A program made the position numbers and the translations under genes. A stretch of DNA of 37,339 bases. It comes from 66-474 sp040255405. Its GTDB lineage: Bacteria > Pseudomonadota > Gammaproteobacteria > Xanthomonadales > Rhodanobacteraceae. This document shows positions 30,882 through 37,339 of this stretch, in pieces (position 1 is the stretch's first letter; each line of letters opens with the position of its first letter). Location: NCBI GenBank assembly GCA_040255405.1, contig JBDZUX010000029.1, positions 1-37,339 on the forward strand. Direction: 5' to 3'. The notes under the pieces were generated by a model. It ran no database searches. It worked only from the letters and a program-made list of their open reading frames with translations, and was not told where the DNA came from.

Positions 30882-32009
30882 GTGAGTTCGATGCGGCGCG
30901 AACGTTCGAGAGACCCGGCCGACGCCGTCCCGCAGGGGCTGAGCATCGGCGCGGCGTTCACGTGGCGCCTGCTCGTGATCGCCGCGGCGCTCGCGGGCAT
31001 CGGATACCTCGCGCACCTGCTCGCGGACATCGTGATTCCCTTCCTGATCGGCGTCATCGTGGCGGCCGTGCTGGTGCCGTTGTCGGACTTGCTGCAACGT
31101 CATCGTTGGCCGAAGTGGCTCGCCATCCTCGTTGCGCTGCTGATCGGGATCGCGGTGGTCGTCGGCTTGCTGCTGCTGGTCACGGAACGGGTGGTGACCG
31201 CGCTGCCCACGCTGCAACAACAGATCGGCGCGCTCGGCAATTCGCTCAACAGCCTGCTGGCCACGCATCCGCTCGGGCTGACACCGGAAAAGATCAACGG
31301 CTACATCTCGGATGTCGTCCAGTGGCTGCAGCACAACGCGTCGCAGGTCGCGTTGCGTGCGGCCAGTGCGGGCAAACGCGTGGTGGGGATCCTGGAAGGC
31401 ATCTTCATCATCATCTTCGTGATCCTGTTCGCGATGATCGACGGCGCCGGGATCTGGGCATGGACCACGCGATTGTTTCCCCGCCGCGCCCGCGCGCGCA
31501 TCGATTTCGCCGGTCGCGCGGGATGGCGCACCCTCAAGGAATTTGCCCGCATCCAGATCTTCGTGGCCGCACTCGAAGCTGTCGCGATCGGATTCGGCGC
31601 CTGGATCATCGGGGTGCCGCTGGCGACGCCGATCGCGGCCATCGTGTTCTTCGGCGCGCTGGTGCCCATCATCGGCTCGATCGTGGCCGGCGCGGCGGCG
31701 GTGCTGATCGCGCTGGTGTTCAACGGCTGGGCCAACGCATTGATCATGTTGGGGATCGTGTTGCTCGTGAACCAGATCGAAGGCAACGTCCTGCACCCGC
31801 TGATCACCGGCGGCGCCGTCAAGGTGCATCCGCTTGGCATCGTGCTGGGCGTGATGGCGGGCGCGGCGATCGGCGGTATCGCCGGCGCATTCTTCGCGGT
31901 GCCTTTCATCGCGACCGCCAATGCGATGATCCGCGCAGCGGCGAGCTATGCTTCCGACACCATCGCCGGCCCATCGTCCACCGGCGCCAATGGAAAGGAT
32001 GTCCCATGA
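30882..32009 (+). CDS. AI-2E family transporter (PerM-like)
   Basis: A 375-residue membrane protein with the AI-2E/PerM layout. Two N-terminal helices (LLVIAAALAGIGYLAHLLAD and VIPFLIGVIVAAVLVPLSDL) and a third helix precede a periplasmic amphipathic region (VVTALPTLQQQIGALGNSLN). The conserved C-terminal half follows (FFGALVPIIGSIVAGAAAVL, then IEGNVLHPLITGGAVKVHPL). Members export small molecules such as AI-2 or act as Na+/H+ antiporters, and the substrate here is unknown. GTG 30882 has GGAG 7 bases upstream; ATG 30891 is the alternative. The stop overlaps the trxC start. A TTGACA hexamer at 30727 lacks a good -10. Confidence 0.87.
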   Translation: MSSMRRERSRDPADAVPQGLSIGAAFTWRLLVIAAALAGIGYLAHLLADIVIPFLIGVIVAAVLVPLSDLLQRHRWPKWLAILVALLIGIAVVVGLLLLVTERVVTALPTLQQQIGALGNSLNSLLATHPLGLTPEKINGYISDVVQWLQHNASQVALRAASAGKRVVGILEGIFIIIFVILFAMIDGAGIWAWTTRLFPRRARARIDFAGRAGWRTLKEFARIQIFVAALEAVAIGFGAWIIGVPLATPIAAIVFFGALVPIIGSIVAGAAAVLIALVFNGWANALIMLGIVLLVNQIEGNVLHPLITGGAVKVHPLGIVLGVMAGAAIGGIAGAFFAVPFIATANAMIRAAASYASDTIAGPSSTGANGKDVP

Positions 32010-32443
32010 ATGATGCCGTGCACATCGTCTGCCCGCACTGCGCAGCGGTGAACCGCGTGCCGCGTGAACGTTCGGACGCGCTACCCAACTGCGGCAAATG
32101 CCACAAGCCCCTGTTCGAGGGCAAACCGGTCGAAGTGGGTGAAGCCGCGTTCGACAAGCACCTTTCGCGCAACGGCGTTCCCGTGTTGGTCGATTTCTGG
32201 GCACCGTGGTGCGGACCGTGCAAGATGATGGCGCCCCACTACGCGCAAGCCGCAGCGCAACTGGAACCGCGCGTGCGCGTGCTGAAAGTCGATACCGAAG
32301 CCGAACAGGCGCTGGGCGCGCGCTACGGCATCCGCAGCATTCCCACGCTGGCGTTGTTTCGCGACGGACGCGAGATTGCCCGACAGGCCGGCGCCATGAA
32401 TGCCGCCGGCATCGTGCAGTGGGCGCGAAGCCACGGCGCGTGA
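32006..32443 (+). CDS. trxC: Thioredoxin 2 (zinc-binding, TrxC)
   Basis: A 145-residue cytosolic thioredoxin. The N-terminal zinc finger has CPHC (Cys9, Cys12) and CGKC (Cys29, Cys32). The thioredoxin domain carries FWAPWCGPCKMM (WCGPC at 68-72) and the cis-Pro in GIRSIPTLALF. This two-part structure defines TrxC, which reduces protein disulfides during oxidative stress. The start overlaps the stop of the AI-2E transporter gene (ATGA), so the two are coupled. No OxyR site was identified. Confidence 0.95.
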   Translation: MNDAVHIVCPHCAAVNRVPRERSDALPNCGKCHKPLFEGKPVEVGEAAFDKHLSRNGVPVLVDFWAPWCGPCKMMAPHYAQAAAQLEPRVRVLKVDTEAEQALGARYGIRSIPTLALFRDGREIARQAGAMNAAGIVQWARSHGA

Positions 32444-32471
32444 GCGCGCCGCGCCACGGCGCGCGCCGCCG

Positions 32472-33341
32472 TCACGGGCGCGCAGCCGGTTCCGGCGGGG
32501 GACCACCCGGCCGCATGCGCAGGAACCGCACGAAACGCGGCAGCCCGCTGTTCGTCAACCCGTTGAACCGGTAGGTCACCCAGCTACCCACCGCAGGCGG
32601 ATGCCTGCGCTGCGCATCGGAAAATCCCGAGCCGATCGCGAAACGACGCCCATCCGGCGTGCGCACTTCGATCGAGCCCATCATGCCCTTGAGCCGGCCC
32701 TCGCCCGGCCGGATCGCGACGACCCTGGCTTCGGCATCTTCATACGGCTTCAGCTTGAGCAGCCCGACATTGCGCCCGGATCGGTAAGGCGCATCGCCGC
32801 GGTGCAGCACCAGCCCCTCGCCGCCCTTGTCGAGCACCCGCTTCAATGCCGCGCGCAGCGCGGTTTCATCGCGAACGTGAAATTGGCGGACCGCAATCAC
32901 CCATGGATCGCCGATTGCCGCGACCGTTTTCCGGATCGCCGGCACCCGCGCGTCGAAGTTGCCGCCGCGCGCGGGCAGGTCGAAGACCCGGTAGCTTATT
33001 GCGTGCCACGCCGGATCGTCCGGGCCGGCGGTGCGCACGATGGTGGACGCAGTCGCAAACTTCCCGTAACCCGCCCACAACTCGCCGTCCATCGGCGTCT
33101 TTGGCCAATGCTTCGTGAACCACGCCGGCACGCGCACGACCGTGCCGCCGCGGGTCAGCAATTCGTGGCCATTCCAGTAGCCGCGCACGCCATCGAACTT
33201 CTCGCTGACCCAGTAGCGGGACAGCTCGACACCGCCGTGGTAGACGTCGACCAGTTCGACCGGAGGCGGCGGCGCGGCGCACACCACGCCCGGCCACACC
33301 GCCACCCACAGCACGACGGCCGGTCCGATCCATCGAATCAT
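32472..33341 (-). CDS. Periplasmic ATP-dependent DNA ligase (LigE-like)
   Basis: A 289-residue protein with a signal peptide (WIGPAVVLWVAVWPGVVCAA), so it works in the periplasm. Motif I is SEKFDGVRGYW with the AMP-accepting Lys48 and Arg53. Later motifs are MDGELWAG, YRVFDLPA, the EGLVLHRG block and LLKLKPY. After the nucleotidyltransferase domain comes a minimal OB domain (PPAVGSWVTYRFNGL). Exported minimal ligases of this kind (LigE) occur in naturally competent proteobacteria and biofilm formers, where they may repair DNA outside the cytoplasm. ATG 33341 gives the best signal peptide. It is close to trxC but convergent. Confidence 0.88.
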   Translation of the reverse strand: MIRWIGPAVVLWVAVWPGVVCAAPPPPVELVDVYHGGVELSRYWVSEKFDGVRGYWNGHELLTRGGTVVRVPAWFTKHWPKTPMDGELWAGYGKFATASTIVRTAGPDDPAWHAISYRVFDLPARGGNFDARVPAIRKTVAAIGDPWVIAVRQFHVRDETALRAALKRVLDKGGEGLVLHRGDAPYRSGRNVGLLKLKPYEDAEARVVAIRPGEGRLKGMMGSIEVRTPDGRRFAIGSGFSDAQRRHPPAVGSWVTYRFNGLTNSGLPRFVRFLRMRPGGPPPEPAARP

Positions 33342-33477
33342 TGCGCGCACGCTGGCCGCTCCCCTGATCGCCAGCGCCATTGTCGGCGTGCGCAAACGGG
33401 CACGGAGTCGGCGATCACCCCTGTGGCAGGGCGATCGTTCCGAAAACCCTGTGGGAAATTTCCTACCCCGTGCACAT

Positions 33478-33513
33478 GTGCAGCGCGCGACACACCCGCG
33501 TCACGCGCTGCAC
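33478..33513 (-). terminator. Hairpin after PEP-CTERM gene 1
   Basis: A perfect 10-bp inverted repeat (gtgcagcgcg 33478-33487; cgcgctgcac 33504-33513) with a 16-nt loop begins 17 bp past the stop of the PEP-CTERM gene. No T-run follows. Confidence 0.45.
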
Positions 33514-33529
33514 AATGCAAAAGCTGCGA

Positions 33530-34285
33530 TCAGCCGGTTCGCGCCGCGCGCCTGCGCGTTTCCACCGAGCGACGCCAGGCGAGCAAGCCAAGCAACGACG
33601 CGCCCAGCATCCACACGGAGTCGGGCTCCGGTACCGCCGCGTGGACGCCATTGAACTGGAAGTCGCTGACCCAGTTGCCGGCGGGATCGTCGTTGGGAAG
33701 CATCACCGCGAATCCGTACGTGAGCCCTCCCGGCGACATGACTCCATCGCTCCATAGATCCACGAAGCCACCGTTGGCGAGCGTGAACATCACGCCATAG
33801 ACATCCAGGAAGCCACCGGAAAAGGGATAGTCCCAACAAGTTCGCGGCGATCCATCGGGATAAAAAAGATCGTCGTAGGTGATTGCGGTGTCCTGGCCCG
33901 GAGGGTTCAGGACCGACAGCGCGCTGTAGCTCGCCGGGAAAGGCACGGGCGGGAACGGCAGCGGGTCATCGCCGGGGTCGGGCACCGTGTCGTTGGGCGT
34001 CGCGAAGTTGCGCGCCAGCACGCCGGTAATCGCCACGTGGTCGAGGCCGAGGGTCGTATCCGAAAAGGTCCCGTTGGCGTCGGTGATGACCTGGGCGCCA
34101 GCCGGGTCACCAGCCGTGGAATCCGATTCGACCGTGAGCGAGACGTGGCCACTGCCGCCGGCACCGTTGAATCCGATCTGCACCGGGGTGGCGAACGCGC
34201 ATGGCGACGACGCCAACAAGCCGGCCACTGCAAGGGCCATCCCGAGCCCGGTTTTTTTCGCAAAGAAGATCTTCTCCATATTCAT
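33530..34285 (-). CDS. PEP-CTERM sorting-domain protein 1
   Basis: A 251-residue exported protein. It has a signal peptide (GMALAVAGLLASSPCAFA), a beta-rich body, and a C-terminal PEP-CTERM tail: VPEPDSVWMLGASLLGLLAW followed by RRSVETRRR. Exosortase recognises this tail, cleaves it and sends the protein to the surface or matrix. The body shares with the protein at 36255 the blocks GTF, YPFSGG, GVMF, LWS and GLTYG, so the two are paralogs. AGGAGAGG lies about 8 bases before the ATG. A sigma-54 promoter lies 65 nt upstream. No exosortase gene is in the window. Confidence 0.9.
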   Translation of the reverse strand: MNMEKIFFAKKTGLGMALAVAGLLASSPCAFATPVQIGFNGAGGSGHVSLTVESDSTAGDPAGAQVITDANGTFSDTTLGLDHVAITGVLARNFATPNDTVPDPGDDPLPFPPVPFPASYSALSVLNPPGQDTAITYDDLFYPDGSPRTCWDYPFSGGFLDVYGVMFTLANGGFVDLWSDGVMSPGGLTYGFAVMLPNDDPAGNWVSDFQFNGVHAAVPEPDSVWMLGASLLGLLAWRRSVETRRRAARTG

Positions 34286-34360
34286 GGCTGCACCCTCTCC
34301 TGAGACGTCGAGCATGGCAGACTGCCCGTTCGGTTCTCCCCGGCTGCCGTGGCAACAAAA

Positions 34361-34377
34361 AGCATGCAGCGTGCCAG
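34361..34377 (-). promoter_or_regulatory. Sigma-54 promoter of PEP-CTERM gene 1
   Basis: On the minus strand CTGGCACGCTGCATGCT matches TGGCAC-N5-(T/A)TGCT with GG and GC 10 bases apart. The predicted start is about 34350, 65 nt before the ATG. The same layout occurs before PEP-CTERM gene 2. Confidence 0.75.
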
Positions 34378-34379
34378 CG

Positions 34380-34409
34380 GATCAAATTGTTGATTTTGAT
34401 CTATGTCAT
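34380..34409. promoter_or_regulatory. AT-rich IHF-like or FNR-like site in the PEP-CTERM 1 promoter
   Basis: GATCAAATTGTTG matches the IHF consensus WATCAANNNNTTR at all but one position and lies between the -24 element and the nearer upstream box. The adjoining TTGATCTATGTCAT (34396-34409) also resembles an FNR/Anr box (9 of 10 with TTGAT-N4-GTCAA). The IHF reading fits a sigma-54 promoter better. Confidence 0.4.
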
Positions 34410-34438
34410 GCGTATTGCGGCCGCTCCAGCGCACGCCC

Positions 34439-34447
34439 TGTGTAAAG
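34439..34447 (-). promoter_or_regulatory. Upstream box, proximal, PEP-CTERM gene 1
   Basis: CTTTACACA on the minus strand, at -89 to -97 from the predicted start. It belongs to a four-member set (YYTTACAMA) shared with PEP-CTERM gene 2 and is a candidate activator site. On the plus strand it is part of a 17-base repeat (tgtgtaaagaatttcgg) that recurs 93 bp away. Confidence 0.5.
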
Positions 34448-34531
34448 AATTTCGGCGGCCCATCTGTCACCGGTTTGGCTGCAGCGCCCATGCAAGCGCG
34501 CGGTTCAAGCACACCGGCGAGAATCATGTTT

Positions 34532-34540
34532 TGTGTAAGG
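34532..34540 (-). promoter_or_regulatory. Upstream box, distal, PEP-CTERM gene 1
   Basis: CCTTACACA on the minus strand, at -182 to -190 from the predicted start. It has the same orientation as the proximal box. The remainder of the 34286-34711 gap shows no gene. Confidence 0.45.
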
Positions 34541-34711
34541 AAACCCGGCACCGCGGCGCGCCTGCCCGGCACCGAGGCGTGCCTGCCGCTTGGCGCCCGG
34601 CGAATGTGCATCGACAGATGCGATCGACATGAGGTCGCCGTCCGCGATGGCCGTGTGACGTGGAGCCGGCACCAAGGTAGGATCGGGCGCCCCTGCATCG
34701 GTCCTGCACCC

Positions 34712-35911
34712 ATGCCCCGCCCCATACGCCGTCCGGAGAAAGGCCAACCCATCGAAGGCCGGTCGCTGCTCGAAGACGTGAGCCTGCCCGCAGCCGTGGT
34801 TCTCGATACTGCGCTGGCCCACAACATCGCATGGATGCAGCGCTTTGCCGATGACCATGGCGCGTGGCTGGCGCCGCATGGCAAGACCACGATGACGCCC
34901 GCGCTGTTCCGCCGCCAGCTCGACGCGGGCGCGTGGGGCATCACCTTGGCTACGGCCGTCCAGTGCGCCGCCGCGTTCGAACACGGCGCGACACGCCTGC
35001 TGATGGCCAACCAGCTGGTCGGTACGCCCAACATCGCGATCGTCGCCGACCTTGTCGAACGCGGCGCGGATTATTGCTGCCTCGTCGACAGCATCGCCAA
35101 CGTCCAGGCGTTGAATGAACACTTCGAGCGACGCCACCTCACCTTGCAGGTGCTGGCTGAACTCGGCGTGCCGGGCGGCCGCTGCGGGGTGCGCAACGAC
35201 ATTCAATTGAAGGCGCTGGTCGACGCCATCGCCGCGGCGCCGGCGCTGGCGCTCTGCGGCATCGAGGGCTACGAAGGCCTGATCGGCGGCGAGCACACCG
35301 TCGACAGGGTCCGCAGCTACGGCCGGCGAATGGTCGATACCGTGCGCGCGCTCAGGAGCGCGGGCGCTTTTGCGGAACGCACGCCCATCGTCACCGCCGC
35401 GGGTTCGCAATGGTTCGACCTGATCGCGGAAGCATTCGACCGGTCGGATCTGCGCGACCACTGCACGCCGATCCTGAGACCCGGTTGCTACGTCGTGCAC
35501 GACCACCGCTCGTATCGCGACGCAATGGCGGAAGTAAAGGCGCGTCACCCGGAACTTGAGGGTAAGCTCGAACCGGCGCTGGCCGTGTTCGCATACGTGC
35601 AGTCGTTGCCGGAACCCGGCATGGCCGTGGTGGCGATGGGCAAGCGCGACATTTCCGTCGATCCCGACCTGCCGATCCCGCTGCACCTGCATCGTTCCGG
35701 CCAACCTGCGCAACCCCTGACCGGATGCAGCGTCCGCAAGGTCATGGACCAGCACGCGATGATGGCCGTTCCCGATGGTCTCGATCTTCGCATCGGCGAC
35801 GTCGTCTCCTTCGGTGCCTCGCATCCCTGCCTCACTTTCGACAAATGGCGACAGGTGTTGCTCGTCGATGAAGAACTGCAGGTGCTGGAGACGATGCCGA
35901 CGCTTTTCTAG
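34712..35911 (+). CDS. DSD1-type PLP enzyme (D-amino-acid deaminase/D-threonine aldolase-like)
   Basis: A 399-residue cytosolic enzyme of fold type III. The alanine-racemase-like barrel carries the PLP lysine in WLAPHGKTTMTP (Lys58), plus GVPGGRCGVRN and TAAGSQWFDL. The C-terminal D-serine-dehydratase-like domain ends SFGASHPCLTFDKW, where His371 and Cys373 would bind the metal. Related enzymes deaminate D-serine or cleave D-threonine with PLP and a divalent metal. The exact substrate is unknown. It stands alone between two PEP-CTERM genes, shares their intergenic regions, and has no clear ribosome-binding site at ATG 34712. Confidence 0.85.
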   Translation: MPRPIRRPEKGQPIEGRSLLEDVSLPAAVVLDTALAHNIAWMQRFADDHGAWLAPHGKTTMTPALFRRQLDAGAWGITLATAVQCAAAFEHGATRLLMANQLVGTPNIAIVADLVERGADYCCLVDSIANVQALNEHFERRHLTLQVLAELGVPGGRCGVRNDIQLKALVDAIAAAPALALCGIEGYEGLIGGEHTVDRVRSYGRRMVDTVRALRSAGAFAERTPIVTAAGSQWFDLIAEAFDRSDLRDHCTPILRPGCYVVHDHRSYRDAMAEVKARHPELEGKLEPALAVFAYVQSLPEPGMAVVAMGKRDISVDPDLPIPLHLHRSGQPAQPLTGCSVRKVMDQHAMMAVPDGLDLRIGDVVSFGASHPCLTFDKWRQVLLVDEELQVLETMPTLF

Positions 35912-36000
35912 CGGCGGGTGGCCCTCGCAATCCGGGCGAGGCGCGGCGAGGCACGGGGTTTGCACGGGCCGGGCATCGCAACAGCCTTCACGTCGATACC

Positions 36001-36009
36001 CCTTACAAA
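36001..36009 (+). promoter_or_regulatory. Upstream box, distal, PEP-CTERM gene 2
   Basis: CCTTACAAA at -189 to -197 from the predicted start, in the same orientation relative to its promoter as the boxes of PEP-CTERM gene 1. Confidence 0.45.
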
Positions 36010-36101
36010 GCCTGATGTACTCCAGCGAGTCGCTTTCGCAAGCATTCACGCCTGTCTGGCGCTTTTCAAACGGCCGGAACACGGAGATTGGCGTCGAGAT
36101 G

Positions 36102-36110
36102 TCTTACAAA
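36102..36110 (+). promoter_or_regulatory. Upstream box, proximal, PEP-CTERM gene 2
   Basis: TCTTACAAA at -88 to -96 from the predicted start. Its distance from the sigma-54 -24 element differs by only one base from that of the proximal box of PEP-CTERM gene 1. Confidence 0.5.
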
Positions 36111-36170
36111 AACTCGCCGCGTCAGGCGCCCGCAAATCGGCAAACAAAGCAAAAACAATCGCCTGCACGA

Positions 36171-36187
36171 TTGGCACGTGAAATGCT
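36171..36187 (+). promoter_or_regulatory. Sigma-54 promoter of PEP-CTERM gene 2
   Basis: TTGGCACGTGAAATGCT matches TGGCAC-N5-(T/A)TGCT with GG (36173-36174) and GC (36185-36186) 10 bases apart. The predicted start is about 36198, 57 nt before the ATG. An A-rich stretch (36135-36160) lies between it and the proximal box and may be bent. Confidence 0.75.
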
Positions 36188-36254
36188 GCCGCACGTTGCC
36201 GAAAGGCAGGCACAGGGGGCTTCGATTCCATGTTCTTTCCGGGAGGTTGAAGCG

Positions 36255-36986
36255 ATGAATGCGAAAACAGGCGTCTCGTTCGGGACGCGGCTTTTGACCG
36301 CCGGCGCGATGCTGGCGATGTTTGCACTGGCGCCGCAGGCCCGCGCAGACGTGGTCAGGATCCACTTCAGCGGAGCCATAGGCAGCGGCTACGCCGACCT
36401 GACGACCGGACCCGCCAGGATCGATGATGTGGTCAACCCCGGCAACGTACCCGTGGCAATCACCGGTGCCAACGGCACTTTCAACGGTTCGGCCATCACG
36501 GGCGTGCGCGCCATCGACCACACCACGGCACCCGGCGAAGTGCTTCCCTGGAGCTACAGTCTGTTCGCGATCCCGGGCGTCGGGGACCACAACGGCGTTT
36601 CCTACGACAACCTGTTCTACCCGACCGGCTCGCCGCTGATTTGCTTCGTGGATGGCTCGCTCGTTTATCCGTTCTCCGGTGGTCTTTTCGATCTCATGGG
36701 CGTGATGTTCGCGCTCGACAACGGTGACTATCTGGACCTGTGGAGCTTCGGCAATACGGCACCGAACTTCTTTTTCGACGGATGGCCAGGCGGACTCACC
36801 TACGGGATGAAACTCATCCAGTCCGATGGCAACGGCGGTTACTTCGTCGACCCCAATGCAGCTCCGTTCGCCACCGTATCCGTGCCGGAGCCGAATTTCC
36901 TGTGGCTGCTCGGCGCTGCCGTACTCGGCTTGTTCGCGTGGCGCCGATCGTCAGAGGTGCGCCGGAAAACTTCCCGGATCGATTGA
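36255..36986 (+). CDS. PEP-CTERM sorting-domain protein 2
   Basis: A 243-residue exported protein, a paralog of the one at 33530-34285. It has a signal peptide (LTAGAMLAMFALAPQARA), a beta-rich body (FSGAIGSGYADLTTG, YPFSGGLFDLMGVMFALDNG, LDLWSFGN, WPGGLTYG), and the exosortase tail VPEPNFLWLLGAAVLGLFAW with RRSSEVRRK. It should be cut by an exosortase and released to the surface or matrix. ATG 36255 has GGGAGG 8 bases upstream. In-frame upstream ATGs such as 36100 lie before the predicted transcription start and are rejected. Confidence 0.9.
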   Translation: MNAKTGVSFGTRLLTAGAMLAMFALAPQARADVVRIHFSGAIGSGYADLTTGPARIDDVVNPGNVPVAITGANGTFNGSAITGVRAIDHTTAPGEVLPWSYSLFAIPGVGDHNGVSYDNLFYPTGSPLICFVDGSLVYPFSGGLFDLMGVMFALDNGDYLDLWSFGNTAPNFFFDGWPGGLTYGMKLIQSDGNGGYFVDPNAAPFATVSVPEPNFLWLLGAAVLGLFAWRRSSEVRRKTSRID

Positions 36987-37008
36987 TCCCCGCCTTTCGC
37001 CAGCCAGC

Positions 37009-37032
37009 GCTGCGCAGAATCGTCTGCGCAGC
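37009..37032. terminator. Hairpin after PEP-CTERM gene 2
   Basis: A perfect 10-bp inverted repeat (gctgcgcaga 37009-37018; tctgcgcagc 37023-37032) with a 4-nt loop, 22 bp past the stop codon. There is no clear T-run. Confidence 0.6.
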
Positions 37033-37243
37033 GTGCTGAGCCGTTTCATCCATTGGCAGGTCGAGCAACCCGGCGAATCGGAACCGATTGGCCGCGTTCG
37101 CGCGTGTGCAGTCAACGGCTGAATCCGCAACGGGTGGTCGTTTTCAGCGAGTCGAGCAAACAATGGTAGGCTCGGGAGTCACACGCGGCGTATCGCACCA
37201 TCTGCGGAACGCCGCTTCTTTTCATGACTTCACCGGGGACGCC

Positions 37244-37339
37244 ATGACCAAGCACCTTCGCCTGCTCGCCTGCCTGCTCGCCACCCTGCCCTGCATCGCC
37301 CTCGCCGCGCCGCAATCGCCGAAGGACAAGGCGTTGGCG
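37244..37339 (+). CDS. Start of a secreted protein (cut by window end)
   Basis: ATG 37244, preceded by GGGGAC, opens a frame that runs off the window. The 32 visible residues are a signal peptide (MTKHLRLLACLLATLPCIAL, then AAPQ). What follows (SPKDKALA) is too short to identify. Possible -10-like bases (tggtaggct) lie at about 37163-37171. Confidence 0.65.
   Translation, partial: MTKHLRLLACLLATLPCIALAAPQSPKDKALA

Noticed and set aside
34505..36082. 525-codon minus-strand frame opposite the DSD1 gene
   Set aside because: The opposite strand encodes a full PLP enzyme with all motifs; the frame is a GC-rich antisense artefact.
36100..36255. Earlier start (ATG 36100) for PEP-CTERM protein 2
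   Set aside because: It lies before the predicted sigma-54 transcription start, lacks a ribosome-binding site, and would bury the signal peptide.

Overview
The window looks like a chromosomal piece of a GC-rich gammaproteobacterium, most likely a xanthomonad of the Rhodanobacteraceae/Xanthomonadaceae type. That placement is inference. It rests on strong G/C third-position bias, a bactofilin/zinc-ribbon pair, short REP-type palindromes in many gaps, a lipid-anchored azurin, an alpha-amino-acid ester hydrolase very like the Xanthomonas enzyme, and two PEP-CTERM proteins. No rRNA, tRNA, CRISPR array, transposase or phage gene was found. The window opens in a decayed junction and ends inside the signal peptide of a secreted protein.

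Layout. 1-0.3 kb: gene-end fragments and an apparent MBOAT acyltransferase remnant. 0.4-7.9 kb: a DHA2-type MFS exporter, a periplasmic methyltransferase-like protein, a STAS-like protein, a MASE2-GGDEF diguanylate cyclase, an ABC-2 exporter pair and a secreted amidohydrolase. 8-13 kb: small stress/detoxification-type genes (SRPBCC with ArsR, a DksA-like zinc finger, two glutathione S-transferases, DUF899, DUF1801, YCII), with a broken GGDEF gene and a REP array among them. 13-19.3 kb: a lipoprotein, the bactofilin/zinc-ribbon operon, a second repeat array, the ester hydrolase and a SAM methyltransferase. 18.5-20.9 kb: an osmoprotectant ABC transporter whose binding protein and permease are fused. 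20.9-25.4 kb: ChaC, an aldose-epimerase-like protein and a PAS-PAS-GGDEF-EAL protein. 25.5-26.3 kb: an UndA-type 1-alkene synthase. 27-33.3 kb: a glycine-zipper protein, an M14 peptidase, a FrnE-like DsbA, MAPEG, azurin, an AI-2E transporter with TrxC, and a periplasmic ATP-dependent DNA ligase. 33.5-37 kb: two paralogous PEP-CTERM proteins on either side of a DSD1-type PLP enzyme.

The most interesting signal is regulatory. Both PEP-CTERM genes have sigma-54 (RpoN) -24/-12 promoters of the form TGGCACGNNNNATGCT. Each also has two upstream boxes (YYTTACAMA), the nearer one at -88/-89 from the predicted start in both genes and the farther at about -182/-189. This is what enhancer sites for an RpoN activator should look like, and fits published PrsK/PrsR-RpoN control of PEP-CTERM proteins. 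A full-consensus sigma-54 promoter (TGGCAC-N5-TTGCT) also precedes the diguanylate cyclase, suggesting RpoN may link c-di-GMP signalling to extracellular matrix proteins. The second main find is the UndA homologue, which keeps the iron-ligand set known for 1-undecene synthase. A pair of matching GCAAC-N6-GTTGC operators before the SRPBCC-ArsR operon and a 109-bp repeat present in two inverted copies are also worth checking.
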